From Corallococcus sp. AS-1-6 (GTDB lineage Bacteria > Myxococcota > Myxococcia > Myxococcales > Myxococcaceae): a stretch of DNA of 64,000 bases. How positions within the stretch are numbered: position 1 is the stretch's first letter; each line of letters opens with the position of its first letter. Location of the stretch: the NCBI RefSeq assembly GCF_020037015.1, contig NZ_JAIQDE010000004.1, positions 310,001 through 374,000 of the forward strand, given 5' to 3'. Shown piece after piece: positions 21,647 to 29,308 of the stretch. The position numbers and the translations under genes were made by a program. The notes under the pieces were generated by a model that worked only from the letters and a program-made list of their open reading frames with translations, was not told the DNA's origin and searched no databases.

Positions 21647-21805
21647 GCGACTAGAGCAACCCGGTGCGGCGCGGGATTCGTCCAACGCGTCCCGGGCGCG
21701 GTGACGTCCGGCCGGCTGCCTCGGGGGAGGGCAGGCGGGAAGGCTTGCGACAGCCCCTCACGGGCGGGCGGGGGACTGCCCATGTTTATGCCCGGAGGTG
21801 AATCC

Positions 21806-22168
21806 ATGAAGGTGCAGCTGCGGGGAGTGCATCTGGGGCTGAACGACAACCTGAAGCAGTACGTGGACACGCATCTGGTGGCGCATATCGAACGGTTCGC
21901 CGAGGACGAGGCGTCGGAGATCGAAATCGCGCTCGTGGACATCAACGGGCCCAAGGGAGGCGTGGACAAGGAGTGCCGGGTGACGGTGCGCATGCCCGGC
22001 CTGGAGGCCGTGCACGTGACGGAGACATCGGAGACGCTGTTCCAGGCCATCGACGCAACGCGTGACCGCCTGGAGAAGGCCATCAAGCGCGCGGTGGAGC
22101 GCCGTCGCCAGGGCATGGGGAACAGCGGCATGCCGTTCGACCTCAACGCCGACGCGACGAACTACTAG
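21806..22168 (+). CDS. hpf: Ribosome hibernation promoting factor (HPF/RaiA family)
   Basis: A 120-residue protein of the sigma-54 modulation/S30EA family. The pattern is MKVQLRGVHLGLNDNLKQYV, then ERFAEDEASEIEIALVD and the basic helix TRDRLEKAIKRAVERRR. It binds the 30S subunit in stress and stabilises inactive ribosomes. It is the short form without the C-terminal dimerisation domain. The ATG at 21806 has GGAGGT 7 bases upstream; an ATG at 21782 is less likely. A strong hairpin follows the gene. Confidence 0.94.
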   Translation: MKVQLRGVHLGLNDNLKQYVDTHLVAHIERFAEDEASEIEIALVDINGPKGGVDKECRVTVRMPGLEAVHVTETSETLFQAIDATRDRLEKAIKRAVERRRQGMGNSGMPFDLNADATNY

Positions 22169-22213
22169 GCGGCCGGCCGTATCGGGCGTGACAGAACGAA
22201 GGGCCCGGGAATT

Positions 22214-22236
22214 CCGGATGCCAGCCAGGCATCCGG
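22214..22236 (+). terminator. Terminator hairpin after hpf
   Basis: A perfect 9-bp stem CCGGATGCC/GGCATCCGG with loop AGCCA. It can be extended outward by the CCCGGG palindromes flanking it. A T-rich patch (GGGTTCCTT) follows. Confidence 0.65.
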
Positions 22237-22262
22237 CCCCCGGGTTCCTTCGGGCCAGTTCC

Positions 22263-22292
22263 TTGCTGGGGTCGAACGGTGGACGCTATAAG
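22263..22292 (+). promoter_or_regulatory. Candidate sigma-70 promoter
   Basis: TTGCTG, an 18-base spacer, then TATAAG, which is five of six consensus bases at -10. It ends 32 bases before the ATG of the next gene and follows the hpf terminator. Confidence 0.5.
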
Positions 22293-22324
22293 CGGACCTC
22301 TCACCCCTGGGCTAAAGGACGGCG

Positions 22325-24388
22325 ATGGTCCGCCTCAAGTTCCTGCTGTTCGCACTCCTGGTCCTCGGACTGGGCCTGGCTCACCTCCCGACGCTGTCCG
22401 CGCCTCAGCGTGCGCGCGCGGTGGAAGGTGCGTCGCTCCAGGCCGCGTCGGGCACCGGCGAGGTCGCGCGTCGCGTGGATGCACGCCGCGCCGAAGTGCA
22501 ATCCCTGGCGCTGAAGCTCGCCGGCAGCCCCCAGGTGGCCGCCGCCGTGCGCGCGCTGACGCCCGCGCCCGCGCCGAAGTCCCCGCGCGACCGCTACGGT
22601 TCGAAGGACGCGGAGGAGCCGGCCGGGATGCTGCCGCTCACCGCGGAGCGCTTCGGCGCGCTGCGCACCGCCGCGCAGGCCGGTCTGCCCCAGGAGCTCC
22701 AGGGCGCGGTGGTGGCGGTGGTGGCCGGCGACGCGGTCTTCCACGCCCGCGCGGGCGCCGAGCCCTCCTCGGACACCGCGGCGCTGGACGTCGCGGCGCT
22801 CGCCCGGGCGGGCACGTCCGTGGTGGACGCCTTCGGGGCGCCGCACGTGTTCGCGGCCGTGCCGCTCGCGTGGGGCGGTGAGGGGACCCCTGCTCCGGCG
22901 GTGACGCTGGTGGTGGGCGCGCCCCTGGCCGCGGAGGCCGCGCTGCAGGGCGCGCTGGAGACGTCCGGCGCGGCCGCGGTGGGGCTCGTGCAGGGAGACA
23001 AGGTGGTGGGCGGCGTGGGCGCGGAGAAGGCGCGGCTGGATGGCGCGCTGCCCCGGCTGACGGCGGGTGCGAAGGACACGGTGCTGGAGTCGGGTTCGCT
23101 CCAGGCGCTGGGCCCGGTGCAACTGCCTGCCTTCACCAACGGCGACGCGATGGGCGGCCAGGCGCCGCTGTTCGTGGGCTCGCGCCAGGCGCTGGCGGGC
23201 ACGCCGTACGAGGTCGTGGTCCTCGCGGGCACGGCGGCGACGCTGGCGCCGCTGGCCGCGTACCAGCACACCGCGCTGCTCGCGCTCGCGGGCCTGTTGG
23301 TGCTGAGCCTGCTGTGGACGGCGCTGATGGGCGGGAGCAAGAAGTCCTCCGAGGAGGAGACCGTGTCGGGCGGCTCCGACACGCTGGGCTGGGGCGCGGC
23401 GATGGCCGCTCAGCAGTCCGCGCCCCCCGCGCAGCCCGTGAGCACCACGTCTCCGCCGGCTCCGGCCCCCGTGGCCGCTGCCCCCGCGGATCCGTTCGCG
23501 TCGAGCGCGCCCTCGGAGCCCGTGTCCAACCCGTTCGGGTCGGCCGCGCACGCGGAGCCTTTGTCCAACCCGTTCGCCTCGGTGGCGCCGCCGGCCGCGG
23601 ATCCGTTCTCGGGCGCGGATGCGTTCCCCTTCCCGGGGACTCCGGCTCCGGCCGCGGATCCGTTCGCGATGCAGCCGCCTCAGGCCGCCGCGCCGCTGGC
23701 GGATCCGTTCGCGATGCCGCCGCCCCAGGCCGCCGCGCCGCTGGCGGATCCGTTCGCGGGCGCGGATGCGTTCCCCTTCCCGTCTCCACCCGCGGCCTAT
23801 CCGCCGCCGGCCGCGGAGCCGTTCGCGCCGCCTCCGGCGTACGCCCAGGGGGGCGCGGTGCCCTTCGAGCCCCCGCCGGCCGAGCCCATTGCCCCGGCCG
23901 CGCCGCGCCACGGCGCGTTCGCCTTCGAGGATCAGCCCACGGCGGCGTACTCGCTCCAGCAGGCGGCCAATCCGTTCGCGCTGGCGGCGGCGCAGTCCTC
24001 CGAGCCGGAGTCCCCGGAGACGACGCGCGTGGCGGCGATTCCGCGCGAGCTGCTCCAGGCCAGCACCCGGCCCACGTCGGAGGCCATCCCGATGCCGGCC
24101 CCGCGCTCCAGCGGGCCGCAGGCGATTCCGCTGCCCATGCCGGGCGGCAACGGCGCGGCGGCGGCGCTGTCGGAGGAGCAGCACTTCCAGGACGTCTTCC
24201 GCGAGTTCGTCACCACGCGCGAGCGCTGCGGTGAGCAGGCGGACGGCCTGACGTACGACAAGTTCGTGCAGAAGCTGCGCAAGAACAAGGAGCAGCTCGT
24301 CACGAAGTACGCGTGCAAGACGGTGCGCTTCCAGGTCTACGTGAAGGAGGGCAAGGCCGCCCTCAAGGCGACGCCCGTCAAGGACTGA
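22325..24388 (+). CDS. Membrane protein with DPF/NPF repeats and MXAN_5187-type C-terminus
   Basis: A 687-residue protein. It starts with a membrane segment (LKFLLFALLVLGLGLAHL). An extracytoplasmic domain of about 290 residues, resembling a sensor/cache region, leads to a second membrane segment (TALLALAGLLVLSLLWTAL). A long disordered Pro/Ala linker follows with at least ten D/N-P-F motifs, including near-identical 15-residue units DPFAMxPPQAAAPLA. The last 85 residues form a compact basic domain (EEQHFQDVFREFVTTRERCG, FVQKLRKNKEQL) that I recognise as the C-terminal domain of a myxobacterial family named after MXAN_5187; function unknown. It is transcribed alone from a good promoter and ends at a bidirectional hairpin. 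Confidence 0.85.
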   Translation: MVRLKFLLFALLVLGLGLAHLPTLSAPQRARAVEGASLQAASGTGEVARRVDARRAEVQSLALKLAGSPQVAAAVRALTPAPAPKSPRDRYGSKDAEEPAGMLPLTAERFGALRTAAQAGLPQELQGAVVAVVAGDAVFHARAGAEPSSDTAALDVAALARAGTSVVDAFGAPHVFAAVPLAWGGEGTPAPAVTLVVGAPLAAEAALQGALETSGAAAVGLVQGDKVVGGVGAEKARLDGALPRLTAGAKDTVLESGSLQALGPVQLPAFTNGDAMGGQAPLFVGSRQALAGTPYEVVVLAGTAATLAPLAAYQHTALLALAGLLVLSLLWTALMGGSKKSSEEETVSGGSDTLGWGAAMAAQQSAPPAQPVSTTSPPAPAPVAAAPADPFASSAPSEPVSNPFGSAAHAEPLSNPFASVAPPAADPFSGADAFPFPGTPAPAADPFAMQPPQAAAPLADPFAMPPPQAAAPLADPFAGADAFPFPSPPAAYPPPAAEPFAPPPAYAQGGAVPFEPPPAEPIAPAAPRHGAFAFEDQPTAAYSLQQAANPFALAAAQSSEPESPETTRVAAIPRELLQASTRPTSEAIPMPAPRSSGPQAIPLPMPGGNGAAAALSEEQHFQDVFREFVTTRERCGEQADGLTYDKFVQKLRKNKEQLVTKYACKTVRFQVYVKEGKAALKATPVKD

Positions 24389-24414
24389 CGGCCGCGCGCC
24401 GCCGTGCGGTGCCC

Positions 24415-24452
24415 GAAGGCCCGGGACCTCTTCCACGAGGTGCCGGGCCTTC
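24415..24452. terminator. Bidirectional terminator hairpin
   Basis: A long stem GAAGGCCCGG plus ACCTC pairs with GAGGT plus CCGGGCCTTC around a short loop, between two convergent genes. No strong T-run is present. Confidence 0.7.
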
Positions 24453-24472
24453 CTGCGTGCGGGCTTCGTGCG

Positions 24473-26122
24473 TCAGCTCGCGCGGGGGAGCACGACGCTG
24501 AAGCGGGCGCCCTGGCCCGGCTCTCCGCCGACCTCCAGGCGTCCGCCGTGCTCCTGGAGGATGCGCGCGGCGATGGCGAGCCCCAGGCCGGTGCCGCCGT
24601 CCTTGGTGGTGAAGTAGGGCTCGAAGACGCGGGCGCGGTGCTCCAGGGGGATGCCGGGGCCTTCGTCCTCCACCTCGACGATGGCGTCCGCGTCGGTGCC
24701 CTTCACGCGCACGCGCAGGGCGCCGCCCTTGCCCGCCATCGCTTCCTCCGCGTTCTTCACCAGGTTGACGAGCACCTGGGTGAGCTGGTCGCGGTCCGCG
24801 CGGGCCACCACGCCTGTCTGGAGCGCGGGGACCAACTGGATGCCCTCGGGGGGGGCGGCGTACAGCGACAGGACGCCCTGGGCCAGCTCTCCCAGGTCCA
24901 CGGGGGCGAGCTGGGGCTTGGGCAGGCGCGCGAAGCGGCTGAACTCGTCCACGATGCGCCGCAGCCGCTCCACCTCCTCCAGCACCACGCCCGCGCTCTC
25001 CTTGAAGAGGGTGGGGAAGCTGGGGTGGCGCGCCTCGTGGGCGGCCATCAGCGTCTCCAGCGACATGCGGATGGGGGTGAGGGGGTTCTTGATTTCGTGC
25101 GCCAGCCGCCGGGCGACCTCCTGCCACGCGGCGATGCGCTCGGTGGCCATCAGCCGCTCGGTGGTGTTCTTCAGCTCGGACGTCATGTGGTTGAACGTCC
25201 GGACCAGCTCGCCCACCTCGCCGGTGGCGCGGGCCGTCACCTGGACGTCCAGCGCGCCTTCGGCCACGCGGCGGGCGCCGGAGGTGAGGGCCTCCACGGG
25301 CCGCGTCATCCAGCGGGACACCAGCAGGCCCAGGAGCGCGGCGAAGCCCAGGCCCAGGCCGGCGAGGAGGAGGAAGGCGCGCATGACGCCCTCCTCGGCT
25401 TCGCGCGCGGCGGCGCGGCTGAAGGTGAGGCGCACGGAGGCGGCGTCGCCCAGCGGCAGCACCTGCTCCACGGTGGGCGGGGCGGCGCTGCCCGCGTGCG
25501 CGACCTGGGCGCCGCCGGACAGGAGCGTCACGTCGGATTGCGTGAGGCGGGCCAGGTGCTGGGCCAGGCCGTCGTCCAGGACCACGCCGCCCACGGCCCA
25601 CAGGCGCACGTCGCCGTAGTCCACGGGGCGCGCGGTGACGAGCGCGGGGACCTGGCGCAGGCCCGCGTCGCCCCGCACGTCCACGCGCACGGGCACGGGC
25701 CTGGGGGACTTCTCCTTCGTCACGGCGAAGAGGGCGGGGTCCGGGTCGCCGCGCCGGGCGGGCAGGTGGCCGGAGGACAGCACGGTGCCGTTGCGGTCGA
25801 AGAGCGTGAGCACGGTGAGGCCGCGGCTCTTCATCAGGCCCTCGGCGGTGTTGGCCTGGATGACGCGCAGGGGGGCGGTGCGCGACTCGCGCACGAGGTC
25901 CTCCATGGCGGGGCTCTCCACCAGCTCCTCGACGGCGCGGCGCGCGTTGGCGGCGGAGCGCTCCAGGGACTCCTGCGCGGAGGCGGTGGCGGCCGTCATG
26001 CGCGCGTCGAGCTCGCGCGACAGCGTGTCGCGCAGGCGCGTCAGCGTCAGGGGGACGACGACCGCCAGCGGCACCAGCGCGAGCAGGGCGAAGGCGAGCG
26101 CAAGCCGGGTCCTCAGGCGCAT
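24473..26122 (-). CDS. Membrane sensor histidine kinase (NtrY-like)
   Basis: A 549-residue kinase. Two membrane segments (residues about 7-28 and 265-290) bracket a periplasmic sensing region. They are followed by a HAMP domain, a HisKA domain with RLAHEIKNPLTPIRMSLE, and an ATPase domain with NLVKNAEEAM (N box), DEGPGIP (G1) and GGTGLGLAIA (G2). The HEIKNPLTP motif and the architecture are those of NtrY-type kinases, which usually pair with an NtrC-type activator; none is adjacent, though one lies at 60559. The ATG at 26122 overlaps the end of the small repeat frame upstream. Confidence 0.94.
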   Translation of the reverse strand: MRLRTRLALAFALLALVPLAVVVPLTLTRLRDTLSRELDARMTAATASAQESLERSAANARRAVEELVESPAMEDLVRESRTAPLRVIQANTAEGLMKSRGLTVLTLFDRNGTVLSSGHLPARRGDPDPALFAVTKEKSPRPVPVRVDVRGDAGLRQVPALVTARPVDYGDVRLWAVGGVVLDDGLAQHLARLTQSDVTLLSGGAQVAHAGSAAPPTVEQVLPLGDAASVRLTFSRAAAREAEEGVMRAFLLLAGLGLGFAALLGLLVSRWMTRPVEALTSGARRVAEGALDVQVTARATGEVGELVRTFNHMTSELKNTTERLMATERIAAWQEVARRLAHEIKNPLTPIRMSLETLMAAHEARHPSFPTLFKESAGVVLEEVERLRRIVDEFSRFARLPKPQLAPVDLGELAQGVLSLYAAPPEGIQLVPALQTGVVARADRDQLTQVLVNLVKNAEEAMAGKGGALRVRVKGTDADAIVEVEDEGPGIPLEHRARVFEPYFTTKDGGTGLGLAIAARILQEHGGRLEVGGEPGQGARFSVVLPRAS

Positions 26123-26400
26123 GCGGGCCCGTCCTTCCCAGGGGCTGCCGAGTGGATGAGGCTCATGGCCGGCCTTCGCCGCCCGAAGCCCATGCGACGG
26201 CAGGGGCTGGGCGCCGCAGGTGCAGCCACACCCTCGGGGGGCATGGCCGGCCTCCGCCGCCCGAAGCCCACGCGACGGCAGGGTCTATGCGCCGCATGGG
26301 CGGTGACACCCTCGGGGGCCATGGCTGGCCTTTGTCGCCCGAAGTCCACGCGATGCCAGTGCCTGGGCGCCGCATGCGCAGCCACACCTTCGGGGCTCAT
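26113..26400 (-). CDS. Possible 95-residue repeat protein (doubtful)
   Basis: An open frame made almost wholly of three 26-residue repeats encoded by the 78-bp tandem array. The repeat core is EGVxAxAA...RVxFGRxRPAM. It starts with an ATG that overlaps the stop of the solute-binding gene (ATGA) and ends 10 bases inside the kinase gene, so its ends fit an operon gene exactly. Against it: the repeats keep several frames open because the period is a multiple of three, composition is Arg/Pro/Ala-rich, and no family is recognised. It may be only a by-product of the array. Confidence 0.3.
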   Translation of the reverse strand: MSPEGVAAHAAPRHWHRVDFGRQRPAMAPEGVTAHAAHRPCRRVGFGRRRPAMPPEGVAAPAAPSPCRRMGFGRRRPAMSLIHSAAPGKDGPACA

Positions 26401-26417
26401 GGCCGGCCTCCGCCGCC
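26165..26417. repeat. 78-bp tandem repeat array, about 3.2 copies
   Basis: Copies begin at 26165, 26243, 26321 and 26399 (partial), each opening with ATGGCCGGCC or a one-base variant on the plus strand. Spacing is exactly 78 bp each time; copies differ at scattered sites. The array fills the gap between the solute-binding gene and the kinase gene, and the last unit includes the 3' end of the solute-binding gene. Each unit therefore repeats a gene-end/ATG junction. Confidence 0.95.
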
Positions 26418-27761
26418 AGTGGCCTCGACGGGGGCGAGCCAGGCGCCTTCGAGCACGGGCAGGCCCTGGGCATCCAGCACCAGCCCGGTTACCTCCGGTG
26501 CCGCGCGCAGGGCGAGCCCTTGCGCGTACAGCGGGATGAGGGGCACGGAGGGCGCGAGCGCCAGGGCCCGTTCGCGGCTTCGCGCATCCCGGGCCCCTGC
26601 GTCCGTCAGGGCCCCGATGGGCGGCAGCTCCACGCCGAGCAGGTCTCGGCGTCCTCCGGCTTCCAGCACCACCGCCAGCGCGGGACCGGGAACGGGCGGC
26701 AGCAGGAACGCGCTCAGCATCAGCTCGAAGTCGCCCTTCGCCTGACGGCTTCGCAGCGCGGCGCGCGACTGCGGCTCCAGCGCGACGGTGTAGCCCTGGT
26801 CGTGCAGCTTCACCTGGATGCGTTCGGCCACGGCGCGTTGATCCGCCAGCGCGGCGTCATAGGCGAGCGTCACCTTGCGGGTCGCTCCCGCAGGGGCCGT
26901 GGGCCGGGGCCTGGGCCCCTGGGGCATCAGCGCGGGCGGCAGCAGGTTCGCCATGGGCACCGCCGGGCCCCTCACGAACAGGCGCGTGAGGTCCTCGCGG
27001 TCGATGGCGCTCTCCACCGCCTGCCGGAAGTCCGCGGGCACCTTCCGGGGGGAATACGCCAGATAGGTCGCGTACAGCCCGGCGCCCGTGAGCGTGTTGT
27101 CGTCGGGCGGGGTGCCTAGCACCACCTGCACCTGCCGCGCGGACCACAGCCGCGCGAGGCCCCGCTCATCCGTGGCGGTGAGCGCCAGCCGGTCCACGTA
27201 CGGACGACCTTCGGGCCACGCGGCCTGGGCCCCCAGCACGCCCCGGCCCTCGGCGCTGAACGGCCCCGACGCGGGCGACGGCGGCGTCGCGAGGGCCGGG
27301 TGGCACAGCGCGCGCTCCAGGTCGGGCCATGGAAACGCCAGCGCCAGGTCCAGCGTTGCGCCCGTGGACGTCACCTGACGGCCTTCACCGCGCAGGGGAT
27401 ACAGGAGCGCGCGATACGGAGACGGCGACTCCGTGGCGGACAGCCGCGTCCACGCACGGGCCACGGCGGCCGCGCTGGCCGCGGAGGGCATCGTCACGCG
27501 CAGGGCCTGCGGCACGGGGCGCGACAGCTCTCGCGCCAGCGTCGGGTGCACCTGCCCGCCGGAGTCCACGCGGCACACCGGCCGCGTCAACAGCCCCAGC
27601 AGCGCGGCCTCCATCGGCGTGTCCGCGAGCGCGGGCTCTCCGATTTCAGGTGGCCCCGCATGCGCCACCCGCAGCTCGCCCCCGTAGCGCGGACGGCTGG
27701 CCGCCAGCGCCGGAGTGGAAGCCATCAGCACGAGGCCCGCGAGGGCGGTGCGGATCCTCAC
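26397..27761 (-). CDS. Extracellular solute-binding protein, family 5-like
   Basis: Periplasmic binding protein resembling dipeptide/oligopeptide receptors of ABC transporters. After the signal peptide (IRTALAGLVLMASTPALA) it begins with RPRYGGELRVAH and the EPAL segment, and later shows VESAIDREDLTRLFVRG, typical of SBP family 5. It is somewhat short (454 residues against about 530), and no permease or ATPase gene is adjacent, so it may act alone or in sensing. The GTG at 27761 is chosen for the signal peptide. Alternative starts at 27956 (TGATG overlap with the upstream stop) and 27878 lie in a 78-bp duplication that adds an odd Arg-rich leader. Confidence 0.8.
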   Translation of the reverse strand: MRIRTALAGLVLMASTPALAASRPRYGGELRVAHAGPPEIGEPALADTPMEAALLGLLTRPVCRVDSGGQVHPTLARELSRPVPQALRVTMPSAASAAAVARAWTRLSATESPSPYRALLYPLRGEGRQVTSTGATLDLALAFPWPDLERALCHPALATPPSPASGPFSAEGRGVLGAQAAWPEGRPYVDRLALTATDERGLARLWSARQVQVVLGTPPDDNTLTGAGLYATYLAYSPRKVPADFRQAVESAIDREDLTRLFVRGPAVPMANLLPPALMPQGPRPRPTAPAGATRKVTLAYDAALADQRAVAERIQVKLHDQGYTVALEPQSRAALRSRQAKGDFELMLSAFLLPPVPGPALAVVLEAGGRRDLLGVELPPIGALTDAGARDARSRERALALAPSVPLIPLYAQGLALRAAPEVTGLVLDAQGLPVLEGAWLAPVEATGGGGRP

Positions 27762-27868
27762 GATGCCCTGCCGTCCATACCGCGGTGCCGCCACTGCTGC
27801 ACGGCGCACCGACTGGCGCGGCGCCCCGCTGGAGCGCGACGCCATCACCGGGACTTCGCCGCGCTCAT

Positions 27869-27999
27869 GAGCCTTCATCACGGTGCATTCTGGCGCGGGA
27901 GGACCCACTCGCTCGTGTCGCTGGCGCGCGAGGGCGCGTGTCGTTCGAGCCTTCATCACGGTGCACCCTGGCGCAGGAGGAACAGCTCGCTCGTGCCGT
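27869..27999. repeat. 78-bp tandem duplication across a stop/start junction, about 1.7 copies
   Basis: GAGCCTTCATCACGGTGCA begins at 27869 and again at 27947, exactly 78 bp apart, with similarity continuing for about 52 bp. On the minus strand the unit contains the last codons of the FG-GAP gene, its TGA, and the overlapping ATGAAGGCTC start of the next frame. It is unrelated in sequence to the array at 26165 but has the same period. Confidence 0.9.
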
Positions 28000-29308
28000 C
28001 CGGCTTCCACGAACCCACGATGACTTCACGGCGCTTGTCGCCATCCAGGTCCGCCGTCACCACGTACAGCGCCCGGCCCGGCGGGAGCGCCCCCTGCCAC
28101 AGGGGCTCGTGCGCCATCGGCGCGTCGGAGCTCAACGACAGCACCCGCAGCACGTCCGGCGACGGCTGGAGCTGCGGTGACGTGGTGAGCAGCTCCGGCG
28201 CCCCGTCTCCGTCCAGGTCTCCCAGCGCGCTGCCCGCGCCCAGCCCGGACACCTTCAGCGGCGCGGACGTGGGACGTGCGTAGAGCGACGCCGTGCTGTC
28301 CGCGTGCACGAACAGCATGCGCGGCCCCGCGAAGCTCGCCGTGCCGAAGGGCGCGGGCACCGTGAGGCTCCGCCCGTCCGCCAGCCGGACCTCGGGCGCG
28401 AACACCGTCTGCCCTGGCACGAACGCTCCGCGCTCCGCCGTCCCCAGCGGCGCGGCGTCCAGCGTCCCCGACGGGCGCAGCGTCCCCTTCGCCTTGTCCA
28501 GCACCAGCACCTCGCCGCGCGCGTACCGCGTGCTCCAGGCCGCGAGCCTCGGCGGCCCCGTCAGCACCGCCAGCGCGCCGAAGGGCTCGCGCGTCGTCGC
28601 CGAGGCCGCCGCCCCTTCCAGCTCCCGCCGCGCGAGCACCCGCCCGTCCGCGCCGAACACCACCACCTCGTGCTCGGTGAGCGCGGCCACCTCGTCGCGG
28701 CCATCGCCATCCAGGTCCCCGGCCGCCAGCGCGGCCAGCGGTGTCTCCAGCCTCGCGAACACCGCGCCCAGCAGGCGCACCGGCCTCCGAGGCTGCGGCC
28801 CCGGGCCCGTCACCCCCGACGACGGCGTCCCCACCGCCGCCAGCGCCAGCACCGCGGCGTCGGCCTCCACGCCCTCGGCCACGGCGGCGGCGGGCTTCGG
28901 CGGACGCGTGGGCGTGCGGCCGGACCAGAAGTTCACCCACGTGCCCAGCACGTCCCCGCGCGCCACCAGCTCGCCGCCCTCCACGTCCAGCGTGAGCCGC
29001 GCCAGCGAGCGGGCTCCCTGTTCGCGGGCGGCGGCCTCGGCGCGCTCGGGCGGGACGTCCAGCACCACCGGCCCCAGGTTCATCGCGGAGAGCCGCGCGG
29101 CGAGCAGCGTGCCGAAGGCCCGGCGCAGCTCCGGCGAGCTTCCGGACAGGCAGAGGGCCACGGGCGCCTCCGCGGGCGCGCCGCGGATGGCGTCGGCCAC
29201 GGCCAGGGCCAGCCGGGCGGAGGCAGGAGGCTCGCGTTCGTCCGACTCCGCGAAGGCGGGCAGGGCGAACGCGAGCGCGAGGACCAGCGACAGGAGCGAG
29301 CGACTCAC
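27956..29308 (-). CDS. Exported FG-GAP/VCBS repeat protein
   Basis: A 450-residue protein with a signal peptide (SRSLLSLVLALAFALPAFA). The first 180 residues resemble an envelope domain with a flagellar/TolB-like N-terminal look. Three Asp-rich calcium-binding motifs of FG-GAP/VCBS repeats follow (DLDGDGRDEV, DLDGDGAPEL, DLDGDKRREV), consistent with a beta-propeller. Its ATG overlaps the stop of the PBP1A gene (ATGA), so the two are probably cotranscribed. Its stop lies within a 78-bp duplication. Confidence 0.88.
   Translation of the reverse strand: MSRSLLSLVLALAFALPAFAESDEREPPASARLALAVADAIRGAPAEAPVALCLSGSSPELRRAFGTLLAARLSAMNLGPVVLDVPPERAEAAAREQGARSLARLTLDVEGGELVARGDVLGTWVNFWSGRTPTRPPKPAAAVAEGVEADAAVLALAAVGTPSSGVTGPGPQPRRPVRLLGAVFARLETPLAALAAGDLDGDGRDEVAALTEHEVVVFGADGRVLARRELEGAAASATTREPFGALAVLTGPPRLAAWSTRYARGEVLVLDKAKGTLRPSGTLDAAPLGTAERGAFVPGQTVFAPEVRLADGRSLTVPAPFGTASFAGPRMLFVHADSTASLYARPTSAPLKVSGLGAGSALGDLDGDGAPELLTTSPQLQPSPDVLRVLSLSSDAPMAHEPLWQGALPPGRALYVVTADLDGDKRREVIVGSWKPDGTSELFLLRQGAP

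Noticed and set aside
22252-22320. tRNA-like stretch on the minus strand (GTCCTTTAGCCCAGG... and a GTTCGA segment)
   Set aside because: The possible acceptor ends pair with one mismatch, but the T-stem and anticodon stem do not form. A TTGCTG-TATAAG promoter explains the sequence better.
26165-26417. CRISPR array
   Set aside because: Units are contiguous 78-bp tandem copies without unique spacers, and no cas genes are present.
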